Below, piece after piece: positions 55,351 through 64,000 of a stretch of DNA of 64,000 bases (position 1 is the stretch's first letter; each line of letters starts with the position of its first letter). The DNA is from Enterobacter sp. CC120223-11 (GTDB lineage: Bacteria > Pseudomonadota > Gammaproteobacteria > Enterobacterales > Enterobacteriaceae), in NCBI RefSeq assembly GCF_900215375.1, contig NZ_OBEF01000004.1:124001-188000 (forward strand). The letters run 5' to 3'. Made by a program: the position numbers and the translations under genes. The notes under the pieces are model-generated. The model had not been told where the DNA came from and searched no databases. It was given only the letters and a program-made list of their open reading frames with translations.

Positions 55351-56970
55351 TTAGAAAGCTACCCATTCTGGGGAAGAGAGGGGTTTTCGCGAAGGAGGCG
55401 TTGCGGGTTCAGTGACGGCGTCCTCTGCGGATAAACGGAACTGCTGCACCGAGCGCTGGAGCGCCTGGGTTTGCTGCTCCAGAGCGGAAGCTGCGGCGGA
55501 AACCTGCTCCACCAGCGAGGCGTTTTGCTGGGTGACGCTGTCCATCTGGGTGATGGCGATGCCGACCTGGGAGATCCCTTTGCTCTGCTCCGCCGACGCG
55601 CTGGCAATCTGCTTCATCAGGGCCGTCACTTCCTGCACGGCACGGAGGATGGCGTCCATTGTGCTGCCGGTGTCGTTCACCAGCCGCACGCCGCTGTCGA
55701 TGCGGGTGACGGAATCAGTAATCAGCCCCTCAATCTCTTTTGCCGCGCCGGCGCTGCGGCTTGCCAGATTGCGCACTTCTCCGGCAACGACCGCAAACCC
55801 GCGTCCCTGCTCGCCCGCCCGGGCCGCTTCCACCGCCGCGTTCAGCGCCAGAATGTTGGTCTGGAAAGCGATGCTGTTGATGACGGTGGTAATTTCAGCA
55901 ATTTTCTTCGAGCTGTCGGCAATGCCGGACATGGTCTCCACCACGGAGCCCACCAGCCTGCCGCCTTTGCTTGCGGTTTGGGAGGCAACGTCCGCCAGCT
56001 GGCTTGCCTGCTGCGCGTTATCGGCGTTCAGCCTGACGGTGGCAGTCAGCTGCTCCATGCTCGCTGCCGTTTCTTCCAGCGCGGACGCCTGTTCTTCCGT
56101 GCGTGAAGAGAGGTCGTTATTGCCGGAGGAGATTTCCGTCGCGCCGCGCCAGATGTTTTCACTGCCGTGACGAATTGAGCTGACCGCATCACGCAGGCTG
56201 TCCTGCATGCTGTTCAGCAGTGGCACCAGTTGCCCCACACAGTTGCGGCCAAACGGCGACATCGACTCACTGAGATCGCCCTGCGCCATCAGGCGGAAAT
56301 GGTGGCGAACTTGCTCAAGTGGCTTCACCAGCATCGTCACCAGGTAGCGGTCGGAAAAGATGAGCAATAACAGACCTATAACCACAGCTGCGATAATAAG
56401 CGTACGGGTAACGGAGGTCAGGTGATCGACCACCACGCGGGTCTGATCGAGGGCGATACTGGCCTGGGCGTTAAATTTCTCCGTACTCGCACCGAAGGCT
56501 CGACTGAGCGCAGGTGTGACGTTGTTGGCCTGCTGTCGATACTCTTCTACAGAACCCTGAGCCGCCAGCTCCATCTGACGCGCGACGCCGTTATCCAGCA
56601 GCGCCTGCCAGCTGGCGAGAGTTGCAGCAGAAACCTGCGCATCCATCGGCCCTGGCGACATCGCTTTCAGCGCTTCAAGCTTTGAACGCATGTTGTCCAG
56701 CGCCTGTTGCGCCGGGGCGAAATCTGCCGCGCCGCCTGCCTCTTTGCTCTCCATCGCCCGACTGAGACGGGTGACAAAACGAAAATACTGATCGTTGCCC
56801 TGGCTTAGCAGCGTCATCTGTTTCACCAGCGCTCTGTCCACTTCATTGCCCTGGGAAAGTTTCGACAAAGAGTGGACGCTGTACAGCCCGACGCCGGACC
56901 ACAGCAGACCAAAAATGCCGAGGATGATCAGCATGACCATCCGGATAGTAAAGTTACGAAGCAAATGCAT
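55351..56970 (-). CDS. Methyl-accepting chemotaxis protein (Tsr/Tar-like)
   Basis: 539 aa. The start [11 protein letters not shown] has AGGAG five bases upstream. Membrane helix 1 (about 9-30), a four-helix periplasmic ligand domain (about 31-190), helix 2 (about 193-213), a HAMP domain and a long signalling coiled coil. The kinase-contact tip [36 protein letters not shown] is complete apart from normal variation. The C-terminal pentapeptide is EWVAF, a variant of the NWETF tether for CheR/CheB, so it may be a high-abundance-type receptor. Ligand unknown. Confidence 0.93.
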   Translation of the reverse strand: MHLLRNFTIRMVMLIILGIFGLLWSGVGLYSVHSLSKLSQGNEVDRALVKQMTLLSQGNDQYFRFVTRLSRAMESKEAGGAADFAPAQQALDNMRSKLEALKAMSPGPMDAQVSAATLASWQALLDNGVARQMELAAQGSVEEYRQQANNVTPALSRAFGASTEKFNAQASIALDQTRVVVDHLTSVTRTLIIAAVVIGLLLLIFSDRYLVTMLVKPLEQVRHHFRLMAQGDLSESMSPFGRNCVGQLVPLLNSMQDSLRDAVSSIRHGSENIWRGATEISSGNNDLSSRTEEQASALEETAASMEQLTATVRLNADNAQQASQLADVASQTASKGGRLVGSVVETMSGIADSSKKIAEITTVINSIAFQTNILALNAAVEAARAGEQGRGFAVVAGEVRNLASRSAGAAKEIEGLITDSVTRIDSGVRLVNDTGSTMDAILRAVQEVTALMKQIASASAEQSKGISQVGIAITQMDSVTQQNASLVEQVSAAASALEQQTQALQRSVQQFRLSAEDAVTEPATPPSRKPLSSPEWVAF

Positions 56971-57079
56971 GAATTCTCCTGGCCGTTGCAAGGTTATTGT
57001 GACAAGCATCACAGTTACCTCGTTATCGGCAGCGCCCGGAGAATTCCTAACCTTTTGTGATTATATTTTTGTGAAACTT

Positions 57080-57967
57080 TCACTTCAGGTAGCGGTTGAA
57101 CCACTCAAGGGTACGTTTCCATGCCAGCTCCGCAGCGGCCTGGTCATAGCGCGGCGTAGAATCATTATGAAAACCGTGGTTCACGCCCGGATAGACATAG
57201 CCTTCATAGACTTTATGATTTGCCTTCAGCGCCTGCTCATAGGCGGGCCAGCCTTCGTTGATGCCCTTATCCAGCCCGGCATAGTGCAAAAGCAACGGTG
57301 CTTTAATTTTGGGGACGTCGGCAACCGCTGGCTGGCGGCCATAAAACGGCACCGCGCAGGCCAGTTCCGGATAAGCCACCGCAGCCGCATTACACACGCC
57401 TCCGCCATAGCAGAAACCGGTGATCCCGACTTTGCCCGTTGCCTGCGGATGGCGCTGCATAAACTCAACGGCGGCGAAAAAGTCGTTCATCAGCTTCGTC
57501 GGATCGACCTGCTGCTGAAGCGCACGCCCTTCATCGTCGTTCCCAGGATAGCCGCCCACCGAACTCAGCCCGTCCGGAGCCAGCGCAATAAACCCGGCTT
57601 TGGCGACGCGGCGTGCCACGTCTTCAATATAGGGATTAAGGCCACGATTTTCGTGGACAACGACCACCGCAGGGAACTTACCGCTGCCGCCAGTGGGCGT
57701 CACCTGATAGCCGCGCACCTTACCGTGACCGTTCGGGGAGGGGTATTCGATATATTCCGGCTTGATGGCCGGGTCGGTGAACGCCACCTGCTCCGCCAGC
57801 GCGTAGTTGGGCTTGAGCAAATTAAACAGCGCCAGCGCTGTGACACCACCCACCGCGTATTTGCCCGCGAGATGCAGAAATTCACGCTTGGTAATTTTGC
57901 CGTGGGCGTAATAGTCGTAGTAGTCGAGCAACTCCTGAGGAAAGTCTTTCGCCGTCATTCGGGTCAT
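57080..57967 (-). CDS. yghX: Dienelactone hydrolase family protein YghX
   Basis: 295 aa, starting MTRMTAKDFPQELLDYYDYYAHG six bases after GGAAG. The N-terminus has a Tat-like stretch (KITKREFLHLAGKYAVGG) before a hydrophobic segment, and the hydrolase domain has VVVHENRGLNPYIED and the nucleophile GFCYGGG (Cys in the dienelactone hydrolase type), with late Asp and His (VNHGFHNDSTPRYD). Its gene is interrupted in E. coli K-12, but it is whole here. Substrate not known. It is divergent from gpr as in E. coli. Confidence 0.93.
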   Translation of the reverse strand: MTRMTAKDFPQELLDYYDYYAHGKITKREFLHLAGKYAVGGVTALALFNLLKPNYALAEQVAFTDPAIKPEYIEYPSPNGHGKVRGYQVTPTGGSGKFPAVVVVHENRGLNPYIEDVARRVAKAGFIALAPDGLSSVGGYPGNDDEGRALQQQVDPTKLMNDFFAAVEFMQRHPQATGKVGITGFCYGGGVCNAAAVAYPELACAVPFYGRQPAVADVPKIKAPLLLHYAGLDKGINEGWPAYEQALKANHKVYEGYVYPGVNHGFHNDSTPRYDQAAAELAWKRTLEWFNRYLK

Positions 57968-58077
57968 CGCATTCTTCCTTTTCAACTGCCAGCTCTGTGA
58001 TCGCCCGGGCTTACTGGAACCTTTTCAGGCGCTAATATAGAAACGTTGTTTCAAAATATAGACCAGAAGGAGCTTAT

Positions 58078-59118
58078 ATGTCATGGCTTGCCCGTTCCGA
58101 CCGTTATGAACAGATGCAGTACCGCTATTGCGGCAACAGTGGGCTGCAGCTGCCCGCCCTGTCGCTGGGGTTATGGCACAGTTTTGGTCACGTTCAGTCG
58201 CTCGATTCCCAGCGTGCGCTGCTGCGTAAAGCCTTTGATTTGGGCATTACTCATTTCGATCTTGCTAATAACTATGGCCCACCGCCGGGCAGCGCAGAGG
58301 AAAACTTTGGCCGCCTGCTGCGGGAAGATTTTGCGGCTTACCGTGATGAACTGATTATTTCGACGAAAGCGGGCTACGACATGTGGCCTGGCCCTTACGG
58401 TTCCGGCGGTTCACGCAAGTATCTGCTGGCAAGCCTCGACCAGAGCCTGAAACGCATGGGCCTCGACTATGTCGACATCTTCTATTCCCATCGCGTTGAT
58501 GAAAAAACACCGATGGAAGAGACTGCCGCGGCGCTGGCTCAGGCCGTGCAGAGCGGAAAAGCGCTGTACGTGGGCATTTCGTCTTATTCGACCGAGCGTA
58601 CTCAACAAATGGTAGCGCTGCTGCGCGAGTGGAAAATTCCGCTGCTGATCCACCAGCCCTCCTATAACCTGCTGAACCGTTGGGTCGATAAAACCGGGCT
58701 GCTTGATACGCTGGAAGAGAACGGCGTCGGCTGCATCGCCTTCACGCCATTGGCCCAGGGGCTGCTGACGGGGAAATACCTGAACGGCATCCCGGACGGA
58801 TCCAGAATGCAGACCGAAGGGAAAAAAGCGCGCGGGCTGACGGAAAATATGCTCAGCGAAAGCAATCTGCAAAGTCTTCGACTGCTGCAGGAAATGGCAC
58901 AGTCGCGCGGGCAGAGCATGGCACAGATGGCGCTGAGCTGGCTGCTGAAGGATAACCGAGTGACGTCGGTACTGATTGGTGCCAGCCGCCCGGAGCAGCT
59001 GGAGGAGAATGTGCAGGCGCTGAACAACCTCACCTTTACCCCGCAGGAGCTGGCGCAGATTGACCAGCACGTCGCCGACGGGCAGCTGAATTTATGGCAG
59101 GCTTCCTCGGATAAGTAA
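58078..59118 (+). CDS. gpr: L-glyceraldehyde 3-phosphate reductase (YghZ)
   Basis: 346 aa, E. coli length, an aldo-keto reductase (AKR14) that detoxifies L-glyceraldehyde 3-phosphate and methylglyoxal with NADPH. The catalytic Tyr is in FDLANNYGPPPG, Lys in STKAGYDMW and His in YSHRVDE; the C-terminal NADPH site includes SVLIGASRPEQLEENV. Start MSWLARSDRYEQMQYRYCG after AAGGAG. The adjoining yqhA and yghA of E. coli are absent here. Confidence 0.95.
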   Translation: MSWLARSDRYEQMQYRYCGNSGLQLPALSLGLWHSFGHVQSLDSQRALLRKAFDLGITHFDLANNYGPPPGSAEENFGRLLREDFAAYRDELIISTKAGYDMWPGPYGSGGSRKYLLASLDQSLKRMGLDYVDIFYSHRVDEKTPMEETAAALAQAVQSGKALYVGISSYSTERTQQMVALLREWKIPLLIHQPSYNLLNRWVDKTGLLDTLEENGVGCIAFTPLAQGLLTGKYLNGIPDGSRMQTEGKKARGLTENMLSESNLQSLRLLQEMAQSRGQSMAQMALSWLLKDNRVTSVLIGASRPEQLEENVQALNNLTFTPQELAQIDQHVADGQLNLWQASSDK

Positions 59119-59272
59119 GGTTCACCCCTCTCCCCGGCCCTCTCCCAAAGGAAGAGGGAGAGAGTCAAAATCCACTCCGGTGAATTTGCTCTCCTCGGGG
59201 AGAGGGAAAATCAAAACGCGCTCCGTTCGATTCCCTCTCCCTTTGGGAGAGGGTTAGGGAGAGGGCATCCGC
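59119..59272. repeat. CCCTCTCCC-type intergenic repeat, copy 2
   Basis: CACCCCTCTCCCCGGCCCTC with its inverted form, a spacer, CTCCTCGGGGAGAGGG, another spacer with TTCGATTCCCTCTCCCTTTG and GGGAGAGGGTTAGGGAGAGG. Three palindromes; the last parallels 10611-10722. Lies between gpr and an unknown gene. Confidence 0.8.
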
Positions 59273-59288
59273 CGGACTGGCAACAACA

Positions 59289-59792
59289 TCAAACCGCCTG
59301 CGGGTCTACCTTTGGGCGCTGAAACTCCGGCCACACCAGCGCCACCAGCGACGGATAGGCATTCAGGCTAAATTCGCGGAAGCACTGCTGGAGGTTGAGC
59401 ACATCGAGGTCGCCCTGGGGCACCTTTTCACCATTAAGGCAGCGCTTTTTGATATTGTCATAATACTTGTATACTGCCGAATTGAGATCGCTGCAGCGCC
59501 GCTGGGCGTCAAACAACCCCTCGGTGGCATTTAATTCAGTGATGCTCATCCGTTTTATTGTGGCATGAAGAAAATCAATATATTCATGATTAACACGCCA
59601 GTACCATACCGGTGTTATCGCATTCATCAGCGTAGAGAAGTGGTCTTCACCCTCTTCTTTGCTCAGCATTTTCACCGAAAGAGGCGCAGGCGTTTCTTCC
59701 GTCACTTCATTTTTAAACAGACCAGAGATGATTAAAAGAATAACAACCGTGAGCACCAGCAATGCGATCACAAAATAGATAATACTGTTCAT
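59289..59792 (-). CDS. Unknown single-helix membrane protein
   Basis: 167 aa, no family recognised. The start MNSIIYFVIALLV is placed by GGAG six bases upstream. A strong membrane helix (about 3-25) is followed by a hydrophilic domain rich in aromatic and charged residues, e.g. WYWRVNHEYIDFLHATIKRM and SAVYKYYDNIKKRC, with three Cys. Probably anchored with a cytosolic or periplasmic helical domain. Divergent from two further unknown genes, 103 bp apart; the three may be one accessory unit. Confidence 0.7.
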   Translation of the reverse strand: MNSIIYFVIALLVLTVVILLIISGLFKNEVTEETPAPLSVKMLSKEEGEDHFSTLMNAITPVWYWRVNHEYIDFLHATIKRMSITELNATEGLFDAQRRCSDLNSAVYKYYDNIKKRCLNGEKVPQGDLDVLNLQQCFREFSLNAYPSLVALVWPEFQRPKVDPQAV

Positions 59793-59895
59793 GGTTGGCT
59801 CCATTTTTTTTGATTTTAAATTTACGCCATGATATTGTCAACAAACCTCACACCTTTACCTCCCTTATCTCATTGAAACTAAAAGGACATCAGTC

Positions 59896-60300
59896 ATGAT
59901 ACCCGAGTCACTGATCCCGGCACGTTTCCATATCTCAAACACCGAGCAAAATAACCCGACAGCAGAAAGTGACACTAATTTAGCTCAGGGAAAGAGAACC
60001 CTCGCAAATTTTTCCGCTGATATATTAGCCACGCCAGGTGGCAGCGGTCAGTCACGCAATATGCTACTGGAAGAACGCGACCGCCATATTACCGACAGGC
60101 TGTTCCGCGTGCTTAAAATTGAAGCTTTTGCGCGCGTGCTTAATGATTTACAAATTGAAGGGGAAATTGACGCGCAGGAATTAAGCCAAATCATTGCCAA
60201 ACACACCGATAAAATTAATGAAGAAGGCAGCGAAATTTGGCTTAATTTGATCACGCGTGAAAAAACCACATCTCTATTTTACGACTTTCAGGCTGAATAA
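59896..60300 (+). CDS. Unknown helical protein, first of a pair
   Basis: 134 aa, no family recognised, no signal peptide and no membrane helix. The N-terminal 50 residues are polar and probably flexible (Asn, Thr, Ser, Gly); the rest is helical with ERDRHITDRLFRVLKIEAFARVL and IEGEIDAQELSQIIAKHTD, a charged EF-hand-like-length segment without a proper calcium loop. RBS AAAAGGA. It ends three bases before the next gene, so the two are cotranscribed. AT-richer than the chromosomal neighbours, suggesting acquired DNA. Confidence 0.7.
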   Translation: MIPESLIPARFHISNTEQNNPTAESDTNLAQGKRTLANFSADILATPGGSGQSRNMLLEERDRHITDRLFRVLKIEAFARVLNDLQIEGEIDAQELSQIIAKHTDKINEEGSEIWLNLITREKTTSLFYDFQAE

Positions 60301-60303
60301 AAA

Positions 60304-60735
60304 ATGAAAGAGGGTGAGAATAATAACGTTTATTTGACTTTAGACGACAAAAAAAGCGACGAAGTCGTTCTGCAGCATAATCTCCAGGCGCTCAATAATG
60401 AAAAAAATGCAGTCATCGCCGAGATTGCCCGCGCCCTCGTCTCGATACCTGCGGCGCTTGTGCGCATGAAGTGGCAGTATCGCCGGGAGATTTACGCCTT
60501 TCAGGTCAAGGAAGAGATTTACGGCGCGGCGCTGGCAGAAATCATCCAGCGCAATCCGCAGCTGAAAGAGAAAATCCTCGCGCATATTGAAGCCAGCTAT
60601 CAGCACATTCTGGCTCGTGAAACGGCCACGCTGCGCCTGTCACGGAAGCTGTCGGATGGCAACTGTCGAACCACCAGCGTCAATATCGTTGCACCGCAGG
60701 AATCCGCTGCGGTGCCCGCAGCGAATAAAACCTGA
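60304..60735 (+). CDS. Unknown helical protein, second of a pair
   Basis: 143 aa, no family recognised. Acidic N-terminus, then helices EKNAVIAEIARALVSIPAAL and a charged coiled-coil-like region (KWQYRREIYAFQVKEEIYG, QLKEKILAHIEASYQHI), ending in an Ala/Pro-rich tail. There is no signal peptide. Its stop codon abuts the stop of the convergent chemoreceptor gene with no base between (TGATCA). With its partner it may form a complex; function is unknown. Confidence 0.68.
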   Translation: MKEGENNNVYLTLDDKKSDEVVLQHNLQALNNEKNAVIAEIARALVSIPAALVRMKWQYRREIYAFQVKEEIYGAALAEIIQRNPQLKEKILAHIEASYQHILARETATLRLSRKLSDGNCRTTSVNIVAPQESAAVPAANKT

Positions 60736-62190
60736 TCACACCAGTCTGAAGACCGAAATTGCGGTCTTCAGCTCACCCGTTTGCCACTGCTGTTGCTGCG
60801 CCACCTGCATCGTTTGCGCCACGTGCCGCACGTTTTCCTGCACGCTGGCATCTATGCTCGATATGCTGCCGTTGATTTGCAGAATACTCGCCCGCTGCTG
60901 CTCGCTCATCAGCGACAGCGCCTCTACCAGACTGTGCAGACTTTCGATACTGCCAATCATCACCTGCATGGTCTTCCCGGCCTGCTCTACCTGATCGGCG
61001 CCCTGCTGCGTGCTCTCCACCGAGGCGGCTATCAGTTGGCGAATATCCTTCGCCGCGCTTTCACAACGCAGCGCCAGCGTCCTGACCTCGGCGGCCACTA
61101 CGGCGAAACCTTTGCCGTGCTCACCGGCCCTCGCCGCCTCCACCGACGCGTTCAGCGACAGAATATTGGTCTGAAACGCGATACCGTCAATCAGTTCGAG
61201 AATGCCGTTAATCCGCAATGATTCGTCGCGAATATGGACCATCGACGCCATTGCCGCCCGAATGTTCTCCCCGCCCTGCTGCGCCACATCGCTGGCCTTC
61301 AGCGCCAGGCCACGTGCCTCGCTCGCCTTCTCACTGGTTTGCGCCGCCGCGCCTAACAGCTGCTCCATGGCGCTGGCCGCAACGGCTAACGACTGCGCCT
61401 GGTTATCCGTGCGCTCCGACAACGCGGTATTGCGCTGCAATAAGGTCTGCGCGTCTTCCAGAAGCTGCGTCACGCCATGAGTCACCTGTTCGAGCGTGCT
61501 GCGCATAGTGCCGAGGGTCAGGCTGAAGGTACGGGCAAACGAGGAGTGCCCGGGAGAGGTTTCCTGCGTCAGCGTCAGAATGCCGGGTTCACGATTGATG
61601 ACCGATGCGAGCTTTGCCACTTCACTGGCCGAGCGCGCATCCTGCTCCATCCGCAGCGCCATCAGCACCAGGATGATGGCCTGAGCCACAACGAACGCCG
61701 CATGCATCAGCACCATATGCAGCCCGGCACCCATCGCAAACACCACCACGCCAAAAAGGTCGTATTCCTGCAGATAGTTGAATAGCAAATGATGCACGGC
61801 TATTACCGCGGCCCCCATTACCAGTGGCTTCCAGTCACGCCAGGCGAGCAGGGCCGAGAGCAGCACAAACACAGAGAAGTGATATTCCGTTTCGCCTTCT
61901 CCCAGTTGGATCAGCAGCGCGGAGTAACCCATCAAAATAAAGGCAAGCAGCAGTCGCGTGACCAGCCGGCCCGGCATGAGCAGGCAGGCAAGCGTCGCCA
62001 GCCCCGCGAGCAGGCTTGCGCCAATCAGGGCGATAACGGCCTGGGCCATCAGCACGCCAAGCGCCAGGCTGATGGCCCAGAGGATCCACACCAGAGCCAG
62101 CATCAGGCGGTCGGCACGGCGGCGAATAGCAGAGAGAGAAATCAGGTCACGAGAGGGAGAGGCTGTGTGAAATAAAGTCGGGAGGGCCAT
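60736..62190 (-). CDS. Chemoreceptor-like protein with multi-helix membrane sensor
   Basis: 484 aa. Instead of a periplasmic ligand domain it has five or six membrane helices in residues about 28-185, with the His-rich turn [13 protein letters not shown] and a loop [10 protein letters not shown]. The signalling domain (about 215-484) carries [41 protein letters not shown]. No HAMP is obvious and no C-terminal NWETF-type pentapeptide. Such receptors probably sense membrane or energy state; the ligand is unknown. Start MALPTLFHT has AGGAACC upstream. Not in the E. coli gene order here. Confidence 0.85.
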   Translation of the reverse strand: MALPTLFHTASPSRDLISLSAIRRRADRLMLALVWILWAISLALGVLMAQAVIALIGASLLAGLATLACLLMPGRLVTRLLLAFILMGYSALLIQLGEGETEYHFSVFVLLSALLAWRDWKPLVMGAAVIAVHHLLFNYLQEYDLFGVVVFAMGAGLHMVLMHAAFVVAQAIILVLMALRMEQDARSASEVAKLASVINREPGILTLTQETSPGHSSFARTFSLTLGTMRSTLEQVTHGVTQLLEDAQTLLQRNTALSERTDNQAQSLAVAASAMEQLLGAAAQTSEKASEARGLALKASDVAQQGGENIRAAMASMVHIRDESLRINGILELIDGIAFQTNILSLNASVEAARAGEHGKGFAVVAAEVRTLALRCESAAKDIRQLIAASVESTQQGADQVEQAGKTMQVMIGSIESLHSLVEALSLMSEQQRASILQINGSISSIDASVQENVRHVAQTMQVAQQQQWQTGELKTAISVFRLV

Positions 62191-62361
62191 AGTGGTTCCT
62201 CATACTGTACAGGGGATGTTTTTATAATGTTCCTGAATAAGCGTAGAGAAGTTTGCAGGGCGCGCCAGTGGCAGAAGGAAAATAATCAGGATATATCAGT
62301 GGGTTATCAATTTCACTTTAGTCTCTATTGCCGCCAGACACGCTAAAAAAAGGGCATAAAA

Positions 62362-62382
62362 AAACCGGCCATTGGCCGGTTC
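62362..62382 (-). terminator. Intrinsic terminator after exbBD
   Basis: On the minus strand AACCGGCC-AAT-GGCCGGTTTTTTTT follows the exbD stop by about 20 bp. Confidence 0.88.
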
Positions 62383-62400
62383 TTCATGGTTTCAGCGCGG

Positions 62401-62826
62401 TTATTTCGCCGCGGCGTGCTCTTCACCCACAAGGCCGATTTTCAGGTAACCCGCCTGATGCAGGGTATCCATCACCTTCATCATCGTCTCGTAGTTCACG
62501 GTTTTATCCGCGCGGAAGAAGATGGTGGTGTCTTTCTTGCCTTCGGTCAGGGCGTTGATCGCGTTCACCATCGTTTCGTCGGTGATCGGATCATTGCCGA
62601 GGAACATGCTGTTATCCGCTTTCACCGACAGATACACCGGCTTGTCCGGGCGCGGCTGCGGTTGGCTGGAGGAGGCCGGCAGATTGACCTTCACATCTAC
62701 GGTTGCCAGCGGTGCGGCTACCATAAAGATAATCAGTAGCACCAGCATGACGTCGATAAACGGCGTCACGTTGATCTCATGCATTTCGCCGTTGTCGTCC
62801 AGATTTTCGTTCAGACGCATTGCCAT
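62401..62826 (-). CDS. exbD: TonB-system energy transducer subunit ExbD
   Basis: 141 aa, E. coli length. One membrane helix (about 22-43) with the essential proton-carrying Asp25 in NVTPFIDVMLVLLIIFMVAAPL, then the periplasmic domain with VNLPASSSQP and ADKTVNYETMMKVMDTLHQAGY. It acts with ExbB and TonB to drive siderophore and B12 uptake at the outer membrane by the proton gradient. Six bases after exbB, cotranscribed; terminator downstream. Confidence 0.96.
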   Translation of the reverse strand: MAMRLNENLDDNGEMHEINVTPFIDVMLVLLIIFMVAAPLATVDVKVNLPASSSQPQPRPDKPVYLSVKADNSMFLGNDPITDETMVNAINALTEGKKDTTIFFRADKTVNYETMMKVMDTLHQAGYLKIGLVGEEHAAAK

Positions 62827-62832
62827 TGGCTA

Positions 62833-63564
62833 TCACCCTACCCGTAATTTCTGGGCGGTACGTACCGGCGGCGTGCCGCTGGCATTGAGGTCGAGGTCAC
62901 GGCTCTGCAGCAGCAGAACCTGGGCGGCCACATCACCGAGCAGCGCTTTGTGGCTGCCAATCATGCGGGCAAAAATGTTGTAGATAACCACGGCAGGAAT
63001 CGCGGCAAACAGGCCGATGGCGGTTGCCAGCAGCGCTTCTGCGATGCCCGGTGCAACGACAGCGAGGTTTGTGGTCTGCGTCTGGGCAATGCCGATGAAG
63101 CTGTTCATGATGCCCCAGACGGTACCGAACAGGCCAATGAACGGGGAGATTGCGCCGATGGTCGCCAGGTAGCCGTTGCCACGGCCCATATGACGGCCAG
63201 CCGCCGCTACACGACGCTCCAGACGGAAGCCGGTACGCTCTTTAATGCCTTCGTTATCTTCGGCACCTGCGGAGAGTTCCAGCTCGTTCTGCGCTTCGTT
63301 CAGCAACTGGACGCTGAGGCTTTTGGCCGGGAAGGCGGTAGCGATCTCGCTGGCCTGATTCAGGGAGCGGGCTTCGCCCAGCTGCTGCTGCTCTCGCTTG
63401 AGGCGGCGCTTTTGCGACAGCAGTTCGGTGCTTTTACTGAAGAAGATTGCCCAGGTGACAACCGATGCCAGAATCAGGCCGATCATAACCACTTTAACCA
63501 CGATGTCGGCATGATGATACATACCCCAAACGGAGAGATCCGCCTGCATCAAATTATTACCCAC
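62833..63564 (-). CDS. exbB: TonB-system proton channel subunit ExbB
   Basis: 243 aa (E. coli 244). Starts MGNNLMQADLSVWGMYHHADIVV, with three membrane helices (about 18-40, 128-155, 175-198). MotA/TolQ/ExbB-type motifs IGAISPFIGLFGTVWGIM and VAPGIAEALLATAIGLFAAIPAVVIYN are complete. It forms the pentameric channel with ExbD. A Fur-box-like site lies upstream, so iron regulation is expected. Divergent from metC as in E. coli. Confidence 0.96.
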   Translation of the reverse strand: MGNNLMQADLSVWGMYHHADIVVKVVMIGLILASVVTWAIFFSKSTELLSQKRRLKREQQQLGEARSLNQASEIATAFPAKSLSVQLLNEAQNELELSAGAEDNEGIKERTGFRLERRVAAAGRHMGRGNGYLATIGAISPFIGLFGTVWGIMNSFIGIAQTQTTNLAVVAPGIAEALLATAIGLFAAIPAVVIYNIFARMIGSHKALLGDVAAQVLLLQSRDLDLNASGTPPVRTAQKLRVG

Positions 63565-63627
63565 TCTGTTTCTCCAGGATCTAAATCACAAAATCTGAGC
63601 GTAATGATATCAAAAAGTCGTCGAATT

Positions 63628-63646
63628 GATAGTCGTTCTCATTACT
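63628..63646. promoter_or_regulatory. Fur box upstream of exbB
   Basis: GATAGTCGTTCTCATTACT resembles the 19-bp Fur consensus GATAATGATAATCATTATC in both half sites, 64-82 bp before the exbB start. Iron repression of exbBD through Fur is known in E. coli. Confidence 0.75.
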
Positions 63647-63780
63647 ATTTACATATTGACGCAATCATCGCTAAGTTTCATTGCGCTCACGCAGTAAAAA
63701 AGGTGCTTTGCCGCATTCTGGCAAAATTTTCTGCTTAATCTCTGCGCCAGTCGTATTTCACCGCGCAACCATGTTAGTTT

Positions 63781-63796
63781 AGACGTCCAGACGTAT
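63781..63796. promoter_or_regulatory. MetJ operator (two met boxes) upstream of metC
   Basis: AGACGTCC-AGACGTAT: two adjacent met boxes (consensus AGACGTCT), 20-35 bp before the metC start, overlapping a TATAAAA promoter element. MetJ with SAM would repress metC. Confidence 0.85.
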
Positions 63797-63815
63797 AAAA
63801 ACAGGTAAGGCGAAC

Positions 63816-64000
63816 ATGTCCGATAAGCAACTTGATACCGTGCTGGTGAACGCTGGCCGCAGTAAAAAATATACCCTAGGCTCGGTGAACAGCGTCGTTC
63901 AGCGCGCATCATCCCTGGTTTTCGAAACGGTGGAAGCCAAAAAGCACGCCACGCGCAATCGCGCAAAGGGTGAACTCTTTTACGGCCGCCGCGGTACGCT
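63816..64000 (+). CDS. metC: Cystathionine beta-lyase MetC, N-terminal part
   Basis: First 61 residues of the PLP enzyme that splits cystathionine to homocysteine, pyruvate and ammonia in methionine synthesis. [38 protein letters not shown] and [10 protein letters not shown] match E. coli MetC from residue 1; the Tyr and Arg of YGRRGT are the PLP phosphate contact from the neighbouring subunit. RBS AGGTAAGG. Cut by the window end. Preceded by met boxes. Confidence 0.95.
   Translation, partial: MSDKQLDTVLVNAGRSKKYTLGSVNSVVQRASSLVFETVEAKKHATRNRAKGELFYGRRGT

Overview
The window is chromosomal DNA of an enteric gammaproteobacterium (Enterobacterales, Enterobacteriaceae; genus not resolved, Enterobacter/Lelliottia/Cedecea-like). 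Both flanks keep the gene order and near-identical products of the E. coli 64-67 min region: galP-sprT-endA-rsmE-gshB-yqgE-ruvX-yggR-yggS-yggT-yggU-rdgB-hemW-yggN-yggL-trmB-mutY-yggX-mltC-nupG-speC-tRNA-Phe on the left, and gss-yghU-yghW-yghX-gpr-exbD-exbB-metC on the right. galP and metC are cut by the window edges. REP/BIME and CCCTCTCCC-type repeats sit between genes, as usual in this group.

Three departures break the conserved backbone. First, a CsgD-like LuxR regulator with a long AT-rich upstream region lies between ruvX and yggR. Second, about 28 kb (19.5-47.9 kb) lies between tRNA-Phe and gss; its left edge is a 101-bp duplication of the tRNA 3' end plus terminator, a scar typical of integration, but no integrase remains. 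Third, three unrecognised small genes and a six-helix chemoreceptor lie between gpr and exbD.

The 28-kb block is an export and surface island. (a) A class II microcin-type locus: a double-glycine peptide (21546), a CvaA-like adaptor, a CvaB-like exporter with an intact C39 peptidase triad, a TolC-like channel, a second Gly-rich double-glycine peptide (27240), and a small membrane protein that could be an immunity factor. A third peptide with a Gly-Ala leader sits 20 kb away at 47455. All three have a 15-residue leader and no cysteine. (b) An opposite-strand run encoding a BapA-like adhesin (1197 aa, Ig-like repeats, RTX-like tail), a LapB-type exporter with a dead C39-like domain, an adaptor, an outer-membrane channel and a LuxR-type response regulator. 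(c) A bifunctional OlsF-like ornithine-lipid synthase followed by a YbhG/F/R-like ABC exporter. (d) A family I.3 lipase and a secreted GH19 chitinase. (e) A membrane bactofilin and a lipoprotein near the tRNA edge.

The simplest reading is a niche-competition and surface-adhesion island: secreted peptides against relatives, a cell-surface adhesin, lipid and chitin degrading enzymes, and membrane lipid remodelling. The CsgD-like regulator, the response regulator and the diguanylate cyclase at 54026 are candidate control inputs; that link is inferred. The right flank returns to polyamine-thiol metabolism (Gss, YghU, a DsbA-like protein), chemotaxis receptors and the Fur-regulated ExbBD energy system.
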